A stretch of DNA of 64,000 nucleotides from contig CP141142.1 of the NCBI GenBank assembly GCA_035235625.1, positions 14,104,995 to 14,168,994 on the forward strand, written 5' to 3'. The position numbers were made by a program, and so were the translations under genes. The notes beneath the pieces are model-generated. The model was given only the letters and a program-made list of their open reading frames with translations, was not told where the DNA came from and searched no databases. Below are positions 54,751 to 64,000 of the stretch, piece after piece; the stretch's first letter is position 1; every line of letters starts with the position of its first letter. The DNA comes from Saururus chinensis. Taxonomy: Eukaryota; Streptophyta; Magnoliopsida; Piperales; Saururaceae.

Positions 54751-57058
54751 AAATATGCAGGTAATTTTACCTACCTATTTATTAATCGGGTAGGGTATAA
54801 GTACCCCCTCCTCCATATTCATTACCAAATTCATGATATACCCAAGTACCTATCAAATAGTTTACATTCATTATCATAACTCAATTGTTGATGACAATTA
54901 CATTTATGCCAAAGTGGAAACTTTTTTTAAATCAAATCAAAATTGTCTGAGAAATTCCCAGGCTTGGGAGATATACTTAGGGACAAGGATAATGCAAAGA
55001 TGGTTGTTGAAGCAACTAAAGCATCCATGGGTTAGTTCTACAAATACAAAATTAAGTTTGGTTGTTAAGTGTTTTTTGCATCATAGGAGTTTAATATTCA
55101 TCTAATAAATCAAGTGGATCACCAAATTGCCCTCTAATCCAATTATCTTAAAAAGATAAAGACGATGAATATGATTTTATTGCGCAAAATTTTCTTATAT
55201 AACAAAAACAATTATAACCATATCTCTATGTGCAATATCTATGTCAATCACACACAAAGGCACTGAGATTTATTGTGGAAAACCCAACTTGAGTGAAAAA
55301 CCATGACAAACTCGACAAGGTCAAAACAATGGACTATCAAGGAAGAATTTATAAAACCCAAAAACAACCAACCAACCTCTTGACTCTGACACAAATGAAA
55401 ATTATTTTTCTTTATTCAGTCTTCTTCATTGTTGGCCTTTAAGTTTCTCCCTCTTTCAAATTTTAGAAGTTTTCTCTCTTTGTGTTCTATTCTTCTTCTT
55501 TTTCTAACAACTCAACTGAATACTCCTTCTTTGATAGTTAATTCACCTTTAAGATTCTGCAATTCCCTTTGAAGAATTTGTTATGCCTTCTCTTTTGTTT
55601 GTTGTGTGAGAATCTTCTCTTTCAATTATGCATCTTCATAAATCTATCATTAAGATGTGCTTAAATTTTTTTGTGGTCTCTCTAAAAAAACAATGATGAA
55701 TGACGTCTCCTTTCTTCTCTAATATTTTTTATGTTTTCTTCACTTCAAATTTGTCATACTTTAGCCTTTATATAGGTGTCCAAGTCCGTTTAAGTCATTG
55801 AATCCAACTAGTAATGAAATCTCTTCTAGAAAAGCTTATCTTAGGCAACTAAAACTCCTAGCATTAGATCATTTTTTGTTTCCTTAAGGCATGATACTTC
55901 AAACATTTGATCTCTTGATACAACGATCAATCAATATACTCTTGGTTTTGTTTTATAAAGGGTTGTTCATGTGCTGATCGATCGTTTGCTAAAGAGATTG
56001 ATCAATTCAACTCTTTTGTACTACAATGCATAACCTAACCTATTCATCAATTTGTCCGGCATATGTTGTAGCGATCTCTTGATGACACTGTTCATTTATA
56101 GTTTTACCCTTTTTACTTTAAATCGGTCTTTTACCCTCAATACTCTTTAGTCTTCAACTTTTATTCATAAGAACACGCCTGCTCCTATTTTTCAAGTCTA
56201 TCACTTCCAAACCTGACTCGACCACAACTATATCAATAACATTCCTAAGACTAATTATATACTTGAAGTTTCAACATAATTTTGATCAACAAAATCAGCC
56301 AATTACATTACATATGACACATATGTTATTCCAATAATTTCTTTTATAGTTTTTCATTTATGAGGACAAGATTTGTCACCGATTAATTTGATAAATGTCC
56401 ACTAATCTTCTCATAGAGTAATGGTCCTACCATAATACATGAAAAAGCTTTATGAACATCTTGTTACAAAGATGAATGGCATTGCTCCAAATTCAGGGTC
56501 TCAAATAGGAAAAGTTGTTTGGGCTTATTTGATAATCTTCTATGTGCCCTTTTGGTATCACATATGTTACTCTTTTTATTTACTTCTTGTGATGAAGGTT
56601 TATGAGCCATCATTGATTTTGAAGTGTGTAATTTGTGCTTAACTCAAGTTGCTTATTTGGCTATTTACCTATTACTTGCCTATTTTCCCAATAGGTAACG
56701 GGTAAGGTATGGGTAATGATTAGGAAAATGGGTAATGGATAGGGTACAAATAAAATTTTGAGAAGCAACTATGAGATGAGTGCAAAGTCTTACCTAACCC
56801 ATACCCAACTCGTTGAGAAACCTACTTTCAATTACTATCCTTGTGATTTTTAGTCCTACATGGGATAGTAAATTGAACTTGAAAGGGCTCACAAACACAC
56901 ACTTCCATCATCATGGACAAAAGTGACTCATATGTAGACCAAACAAGTTGATCCAAGCCCATAGACCATAAAGACGATAATGGACACTATTTTCCCAATT
57001 ACTATCTACAGTTGTATCATCATCACTTGTTATTTTATTATACTATATTGTTTGAGAA
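54751..57058. other. Unassigned AT-rich stretch
   Basis: GGGTAGGGTATAAGTACCCC near 54790 and GGGTAAGGTATGGGTAATG near 56700 are compositionally alike and may be ends of a decayed element. T- and CT-rich DNA lies at 55410-55700. No gene recognised; frames at 54833-55105 and 56439-56642 have no motifs. Confidence 0.3.
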
Positions 57059-57059
57059 A

Positions 57060-57098
<39 letters not shown>

Positions 57099-57109
57099 CA
57101 TCATCATCA
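57059..57109 (+). repeat. (ATT)n(ATC)n microsatellite
   Basis: About 13 ATT followed by 4 ATC units. Confidence 0.97.
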
Positions 57110-57237
57110 ACATTCTTTCCATTTTAAAATTTTTATATGTACATGTCCTTTTATTTGTACTATATCATGTCATTCATGGTCGGTGAAATTGCCCATGTAG
57201 GCAATCGTTTTACTATTTATTTTATCTTGAGGGCAAC

Positions 57238-57633
57238 TAGAGATGACATTCAAGTTACTCAATCCGACTAAACCTACTCACAGTAATTCAAGTCAGGGTT
57301 TGGGATTTGGACACGGATAATTGAATTGTGCTGGTCCTGGGGTTTAGTTGATGTGACTACCCAAACTCAACCTGTTTTACTCATTTAGAATGAATATATA
57401 TTTTTTAAAAAATTATTTTTTTAATTTTAAAAAAATTACTTACCTATTAAAATAAGAGTTATTAATAATAAATAAATAAATTACAAATTTATATTTAATT
57501 GGGTTAGATTAAGTTGGTCATCTTAGACCCAACCCAAATAGCTATTCATGTTGAATTTAGAAAATAAAACTCATCCCATTAGGGTCGGATTAGGGTGGGT
57601 TTTACCATATACCTAACCTGAGTGGCATCCCTA
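57238..57633. mobile_element. hAT-like MITE candidate
   Basis: Ends TAGAGATGACATTCAAGTT and, inverted, TAGGGATGCCACTCAGGTT, about 396 bp apart, with Y-A-R start typical of hAT ends. The 8-bp flanks AGGGCAAC and GACATGAC do not match. A third copy of the end (inverted TAGAGATGTCACC) finishes near 57882, so two copies may be nested or adjacent. Confidence 0.5.
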
Positions 57634-59047
57634 GACATGACTAGTTAACTCGACCCAAATTGACCTTATTTAGGCTGTAATAAAAAAATCCTAATAGTTT
57701 CTTTTTTTTAAAAAATAACTTTTATTGTTTTTAGGATGAGTGAGAGAGAATCATTATTTAGACCAAATCACCATTTAAAGTATCAATTTTAGTAATTAAG
57801 ATTTTTTTTTAATTTAGCAAAAAACAAACTCAACCATTGTGGAGCAGCTAAGTTCGGCAATACCCAACCCTGGTGACATCTCTAAGGTTCGCTTAGGCAT
57901 GACCATCAAATATTACAACCGAGAGCCCCCACCCCCACACACTAAAGATGAAAACTCTCATGCAAAAAATAACATACCAAATAAGTTTTTGTGCATGTAC
58001 ATGTGCAAGTTTGTGTTTATGTGAGTATTTTATAGAAAGCTTCTATGTGTATGTGTGTGTGGGGGTAGTTCATATAGTGCTGCTATTTCCTCTTCAATAT
58101 TGTCTTAGAACCCCCATTTATTTATCCCCCTCCCCCCGTCCCCCATTAAGTAATTTAAAATCTATCACATCAACCCCACTTCTCATTCCCCATTAAACAA
58201 ATATATCTAACCTCCACTCCATCGTCCCTCGTGCAAGCGTTAACAACAGAGATGGTTGGAGCTGCCGGTGGCATGTTACATCATGTTGGAGCTAGAGCCA
58301 AGTATATGTGGTCACAGCGAAGGTGGCCCTTATTACTCATGGCCACTACAGACCCTTCCTTCTTCCTCCTTTTTTTCCTCCTCCTTTTCGGTAGGTAGCT
58401 GGTAGGATGGGCAGCACTTCTGGTCATCAAAGGTATAGTCCACGCTTGCGGAAGAAGGGAAAGAAGCTAGGGAGAGGGGGATACATGGGCTAGGACAATA
58501 AGGAGAGAATTAGTGGGGGTTCAAATAATAGAAAATAGTGGGGGTATTGAGACAATATTGAGAGGAAATAGCAACAGCCTATTTTATATTCTAAGGAGAG
58601 GATCAATAATTTGAAGTGGACCAAGAAATTATAGTTCATAACAAAGATTTTAAATGAGGAAATGAAAATTGATGACAAATTTTTAGTGGAAGTTACTATC
58701 AATAAATTATTACCTTCATGTAAGTGACTACAAAAACTCCGTTATGCATAAATCCAAAGATTTATCGGTTCAAGATCTAATTGCCCCACTCATAACAAAA
58801 TATATGACATGATTGGAGAAGGAGAAACTTCCGAAAAATGTGAATGAGGCGATAGAAAACAAGCACCAAAAATTGGATGTTTCTCATAGTTCAAGAAAGA
58901 AATATTTTAAGTGAAAACAAAACCAAAACTAGAGGACCTCCAACAATAGAGTTAAGATAAAACCTGGAAGTCAAAAGCATAATTAGGACAAAATGCCAAC
59001 TATAACGTGATATGTTTTGTCCATTAAAGGACTCAGTATCACCAAGA
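57634..59047. other. Unassigned stretch
   Basis: No gene recognised. CT-rich at 58350-58390; remaining DNA AT-rich. Small frames show no domains. Confidence 0.3.
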
Positions 59048-59249
59048 TACTCCTTTCAACCTAAATTAATTGGACTAGTTGGCAAAAAAGTTTGTTCTAT
59101 ATTAATAGCACAAGTTTGCTAAATTTAAGTAGTTAGGTACTTAAAAAAAGTGTCATATGCTTAACTTTCCTTCTCTTAGATATGGGTTTTACCATTCAAT
59201 AAAAACTACTATTTTTTTAAATGTAGCTATTAGTGAAATGGATGGAGTA
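59048..59249. mobile_element. Stowaway-like MITE
   Basis: 198 bp from CTCCTTTCAACCTAAATTAA to an inverted CTCCATCCATTTCACTAAT, flanked by TA. The arms match only over the first 12-15 bases. Confidence 0.55.
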
Positions 59250-60049
59250 TATCAACCTTGAAAAGTGAAGCTTTTTTTTTACCACTCCATAAAGTAGAGC
59301 TTGACACTATGACACCTCGTGTTCTCAAATCGAAAATTCACTCTTTTTACTTAAAAATTTTAAAAAGGTATTTTTAATTGTTGTGACTATTGACACATCA
59401 GTAAGTTATCGATGGAATTGTGTTGTCACTATCGGTACACATCAACATGTAATGGTTTGTTGATGATGATTACATGCATCGGTTATCTTTAAAAACAAGG
59501 TAGTTTTATAGTTATGAGGCTCCACAAGTACTTATCTTGGCATAAATAGAGTGAAAACCGAAATCGGGAGATAAAAGGGAATCCAAAAGGAGTCATAGCA
59601 TCGGGAGACTAGTGTGCACATAGGGAGGAAAACTCCATATGAAAACGAAAATTTTGCATCCAAACATGTCGATTGCAATATATACTTGATTTTAAGAAAA
59701 ATACTTAAGTTTTTTATTTTTTTTAAGTTCTTGATGATCATGAACTATTCAATTTTTTTTATTTTGAAGTATACCATTTTTGATGGGGCTTTCATGGTGA
59801 ATTCAAATTACAAGTAGTTTAATATTAGTGTTGTGTCTCAAATGGCTTAATATTCTATTTTGAAATGATTCTTTATTATATTTTAATAAAAAAAAGTGTT
59901 TGGAATAAAAAAGGAGTTTTTGTTCTTATTTTTTTGATCACTAGAAAGGTCATCGATACGTCAATGGTTGCACTGACAAAAGGAGAAGGACGAACATTAT
60001 TCTTGCATGTATGCAGTACCATGCATGTTGACTAGTCATCGAAATTTAG
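59250..60049. other. Unassigned AT-rich stretch
   Basis: Homopolymer-rich (T runs at 59710-59760, A runs at 59885-59900). No gene recognised. Confidence 0.3.
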
Positions 60050-60055
60050 GTGGAT

Positions 60056-60225
60056 GCATCGATGAGGTGGGCTTACCTAGCCAACCCACTATTGGTGAGG
60101 GTTCGACACATCGGTGGATTATCAATGGCCATCTATTATTATACTAACCAGTCGGTGAAGTGGACTTACCTAGCCAACCAACTGTCAGTGAGGGTTCGAC
60201 ACATCGATGGATCTACCAATAATCA
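60056..60225 (+). repeat. Two tandem copies of about 93 bp
   Basis: Both copies contain CTTACCTAGCCAACC, GTGAGGGTTCGACACATCG and a GATGGA/GGTGGA end, at about 60061 and 60154. The 93-bp period keeps a 60-codon frame open, so the frame repeats itself (YLANPLLVRVRHIGG, YLANQLSVRVRHIDG), but there is no other sign of a gene. Confidence 0.75.
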
Positions 60226-60232
60226 TCGGTGA

Positions 60233-61937
60233 TCTAGCTGACTTATGGGTGAGGCTACCAACAGTGCCTCATGGTTTGGATTTTAATTGTGATTCATAAC
60301 ATGTAATAAGCTTTATAGAAATTACATATAATTGCATATTTTTTTAGGATTTTGTGATGTGTATGGAATGCTTAATAAGCACGCACTAAGTAGGGGTTAC
60401 TAAACCCTAATACATGTGTATGAAACCATGCAATATTATAATTTGGTTAACCCAAACTAATGTATTTGGCACGAAAGGATCTAGATTTCTAGTACTTTAT
60501 TGGCTCCTAAAATGAGTCATTTAGCCATGAAAATAGGAAAGGTATGGTATAAAATAGGATCATGGCCTTTTGACTCTCTAAGGGTGGTAGTTATGTAAAG
60601 CTACTTCCCTAGCCTGGGAGTTAAATTCAAATAGACTAAAGCATAAAAAGATGATTAGTCCCATGCAGTGAAATATATGAGGTTTCAGTAATCATTGCAA
60701 TCAAGATCTTGGCACTAAGCCATAAACCCTAGTAAGCCCTTATTTTATGTAGTGGATGAGGTGGGGTAGGCTTCAGGCAAAGACTAAGGTTGGATTTGTG
60801 GTAGTCCAATATCTAGTCGAGTGAAAATTCTTAGATAAGGCTATCGTGTCTAGAGAAACTTAATGTGGAATTTTATGTTGTAAGTATACTTGACACCAAA
60901 AGGTATGTGTAAATTTTGTTCTCTATGTTATTTGTATTGACTTTGATTGCATATTCTCTATTGGTATGCTAATCGAATTATTTGTTTTCTTTGTATTGCA
61001 ATTCCACTGTGTATACTCGTTTACTCAGCATCTTAGTGGTGCAAGTTCCTAGGGTGAAGACTTTAGAAGTAACTCCAAGGTCATAGCCATAGAGCAAAGC
61101 CTACCTTCAATTTTTTTTATTTTCCCTATAGCATTCATCTTAGGTACGAGAGGGTGTCATTTATCTTTTCATTAACTTGTACATTTGTAGTAACTAAGTA
61201 CTTAGTTGTAGGTCCTATAAAATACTTTAAATATTTAGATGATTATCTGTTATGATATAACAATAGGTATTTTTGTGAAAAGATGGCTATCATGTCCCCA
61301 ATTTTATATTTTAATATTTTATAAATACATAATATGATTTTGTCCTCTTCATAGTGTGAAGGGGAATGTTTTACAATTCTTTAAGTGAAGACAAACGCCT
61401 TTCTTGAAAAATAATTGTGAAAACTTGGAGCGTGATAGACATATTGAGGGACGTGGACAAAAGCCTTTCTTAGTTATGTTAAGAGAAGTTTATTCTAATT
61501 TTATGGGAAAAATTAGCATGTGCATGTGCTATAATAAGGTATCAAATTTTGATTCAATAGTGCATGTTAAGAGAGGGAGTGATTTAAACTTGCCTACCCC
61601 TGAGTAATGTGCACCATCAAATGAAAATTCCAATGTTGTGGCTCATGCAATCATGTGTGAAAATGGGCTCATATAAATAGTACAATTAGGTGGTACTAGG
61701 TGATGTGCATGTTACAATTACCCTTATAAATTGTGATATGGAATAAAATTTTACCAATATGCATGTTCTTATTTATTATTATTTTACAAAAAAACCCTCA
61801 ATTACAATATATTTCATAAAATGTTACTAACTTCTAAGTATTACTAGAAATGGCCATGCTCTCATGTGAACCTGACAAATGTGACAAGAAATATCTTAAT
61901 TACCTCTCTTCTTCCTTTTCTCTCATCAACCCACTAT
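60233..61937. other. Unassigned AT-rich stretch
   Basis: No gene, recognised element end or strong repeat. A 67-codon frame at 61404-61607 has no motif. Confidence 0.3.
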
Positions 61938-64000
61938 GTGTATGTATGTGCTAGTGATGGTTAACAAGTACATTGGTAAGCTAATGTATGTGGATTATGT
62001 GTGTACTAGTTATGGCTAATGTGTATGTTAGTAAGTTATGTATGAAAAGTATGTATATGTTATACGTATGTGTGATGGCTATATGCTTGGGCAATTGATG
62101 TATATATATGTGGGGGTAGAAGTATGGGTGATGGATAGTAAGAGGTGACAAAGTGTTTGACATAGATTTGGATGTGGATGTGTAAGCGTATGATGGAAAA
62201 CAGAGGAGGTAAGTTTAACGGGCAAGGATTGGAATGGATCAGTTTGGATTGGAGCATATGTTAGGGGATGGTCAGACAGTAAAAGTGTTGCATAATTGTA
62301 CAAGCATAACATACAAATAATGAAGTGAAAAGTAAGCATAATAGGTGAGGTATAAGTAAGAGGGTATAACTGGGTTTGGCTCTGAGGAGCTCAATTTGAT
62401 GACTTCCGAGTAAGATGTTTTGGTCATAAGGTGTACGGCGGAGATTGTATGAATATATAAGATTTTGGTGTACGGTGTGTTATGTTATGAGATTGATGGG
62501 TTAAGGAAATTTGCTGCTCTAACGAACTAGGGTTTCGGATCGGGCTTAGCTCTTTGGTTTAATCGTAGAGCACTGTGAGTTTTTGTGGCATAATTGTACA
62601 GTATAATTTACTTAATTTAAACATGAATTATAAACAATACTAATGATAACGTTATGAGTTTGAGACCTGAGGGTTCGATGGATTAAGTTCTGTATTTGAG
62701 CCAGCTGATATCGAGTCAGCTAAGCATTTCTTATGTCTTGCCATGATGATCATCTTGCATAATGTTGTCTGTGCACTGTATTGAGCCCCAGATGTCTAAT
62801 GCTATGTTGAGAGCATTATATGTTTTCGATTTGGTCTGTGTTGTATTAAGTCGAGACGTTGGATTCTCTATTGAGAGCGTTTTATAATTCTTTCCAAGAG
62901 TGACATTGTATAATTTCTGCCTAAGAGTGGCACTATATGATTTATGCCCAAGAGTGACACTGTATGATTTCTGCCCAAGAGTAGCACTGACACTATAGGG
63001 CAATTATATGACCCTTTATGTGTGGGTGTTTATGTTTGCGTGCTCAAGTAGTATCATGGAACTGCTCTTACTAGTTTAATTCTATGCCTCATGAGCATTG
63101 GTGTCCCTTGCCTTTAAAAAAGTTTATTGCGTCTAGTCACTCCCCGGAGGTTAAGGTGTTACCCCACTAGCATTCTTTTAATTTTCGACACTAGAGCTTA
63201 TTAATTGTAATTAGCTTCAGTAGTCGATAGTATATGTATGACTGTATGAATGAGTATATATGTTTCTGAATAAGTGTAAGTTTCTGAGTACGACTGTAAG
63301 AGTATGATTCTGAGTACAACTGTAAGAGTATGATTCTGAGTAAAACTGTAAGAGTATGATTCTGAGCACGACTGTAAGAGTATGATTCTGAGCAAGACTA
63401 TAAGTGTATCTTTATGAGTAAGACTATACGAGTAAGGTCATACGAAAATGTGTAAGATTGTATGAGTAAGGTCGACAAGTATGTGTAAGTTGTATGAATA
63501 AGCATACCATTGTACGAGTAAATTTTGAAGTCTCTGATTAAGAGTGTATGTGTAAGATTGGTTTGATGCTGTGTGTTTGACATGATTATATGCATATAGG
63601 CATGATTATTATATGTTTGTCTGCTTCATGTTTGAGTTTCATGAACACATCTATGTATGAATTTACTGAGTTCACTGTTTAGAACTCCCCTATTAGATAT
63701 TTTTCTACTGAGTATAAAAATACTCATTACCCTATTTTTTTAGCCCCATTGTTCGGGAGGCTTTTACAAATTTATGATGGAGTGCTCCTCGGGATAGATG
63801 CTTATTTCTATAGTGGATTGATTCACTTTGACTCAAGTATATCTTTGACTCATTGCGAGTATTATTTTATTCCACAGTCTCTTGTATTAGGTGATATAAG
63901 AATTAAAGTGTTTAGGGTTTCTAGACTTATAATTTGGATTAGACTGTGGACTATTATGGGACTTGCACTCAAGGATACCCGGGAAAAATTTGTATTTAAA
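61938..64000 (+). mobile_element. Truncated second copy of LTR D
   Basis: Homologous in the same orientation and order to about 33540-35740: the GTGCTAGTGATGG repeat, TAAGATGTTTTGG, GGAGATTGTAT, TAGGGTTTCGGATCGGGC, the GTGGCACTATA and CGACTGTAAGAGTATGA repeats, TTGTTCGGGAGGCTTTT (63749) and ACCCGGGA/TTTGTATTTAAA at the window edge. The 5' part, about 2.2 kb in the full copy, is absent, and the right side continues past the window. Confidence 0.78.

Noticed and set aside
31360..64000. The two LTR D copies as the 5' and 3' LTRs of one giant element
   Set aside because: The first copy is closed by its own ACAAA target duplicates, the second is truncated, and the DNA between holds unrelated elements rather than retrotransposon domains.
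1..64000. CRISPR arrays, rRNA, tRNA genes, bacterial operons
   Set aside because: Tandem repeats present lack spacer-repeat regularity; no rRNA or tRNA cloverleaf sequence was recognised; gene structure with introns and plant transposons excludes a prokaryotic source.

Overview
This is a plant nuclear, transposon-dense and gene-poor window. The evidence is a chromodomain Ty3/Gypsy element, an Athila-type Ty3/Gypsy element with a tRNA-Asp-type primer site, Mutator-like (MULE) transposase exons with SWIM and zinc-knuckle regions, CACTA ends of the form CACTACAACAAAA, hAT, PIF/Harbinger and Stowaway-like non-autonomous elements, and several solo LTRs. The species cannot be named from the sequence alone. 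No rRNA, tRNA, CRISPR array or bacterial-type operon was seen.

Layout. 1-2.24 kb: two CACTA-like right-end fragments, the first with a GC-rich, tandemly repeated interior. 2.24-5.6 kb: mostly unassigned, with a short acidic ORF (3013-3291) and two local repeat patches. 5.65-26.2 kb: remains of one large MULE, with a plus-strand plant-mobile-domain-like gene (5.65 to about 10.4 kb) and a convergent minus-strand mudrA-like transposase (26.2 to 12.4 kb). It is split by two independent insertions. The first is a 3.2-kb chromovirus lacking reverse transcriptase (6454-9631, target duplication GTGTG). The second is a solo LTR (12756-24403, target duplication AGATA), itself split by a 9.7-kb Athila-like retrotransposon (12859-22531). 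26.4-27.9 kb: a second MULE transposase remnant in the opposite orientation.

29.6-38.2 kb: an Athila LTR fragment, AT microsatellites, a MITE, and a 4.6-kb solo LTR (31360-35965, target duplication ACAAA). 39.2-39.7 kb: the best candidate for a host gene, an unrecognised 164-codon frame with one internal TAG. 41.6-44.7 kb: a Stowaway-like MITE, a fold-back and a PIF-like MITE split by a solo LTR (target duplication TTTGT). 45.1-47.6 kb: a CACTA fragment split by another solo LTR (GTGCT/GTGCC). 47.6-50.0 kb: LTR-like debris. 50.04-54.75 kb: a CACTA-like element containing a hAT-type element with a perfect 8-bp target duplication (CCCTCTCC). 54.75-64 kb: unassigned AT-rich DNA with small MITE-like elements, ending in a second, truncated copy of the 4.6-kb LTR family.

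No recognised mobile gene looks intact: stops, frameshifts or deletions break every transposase and polyprotein. Seven insertions can be delimited to the base by matching or near-matching target duplications, so the window is a readable nesting record. The least expected signals are a degenerate CGTGTTAT/ATAACACG motif family concentrated in the inferred introns and spacer of the MULE, and a fresh 126-bp in-frame tandem duplication inside the Athila reverse transcriptase.
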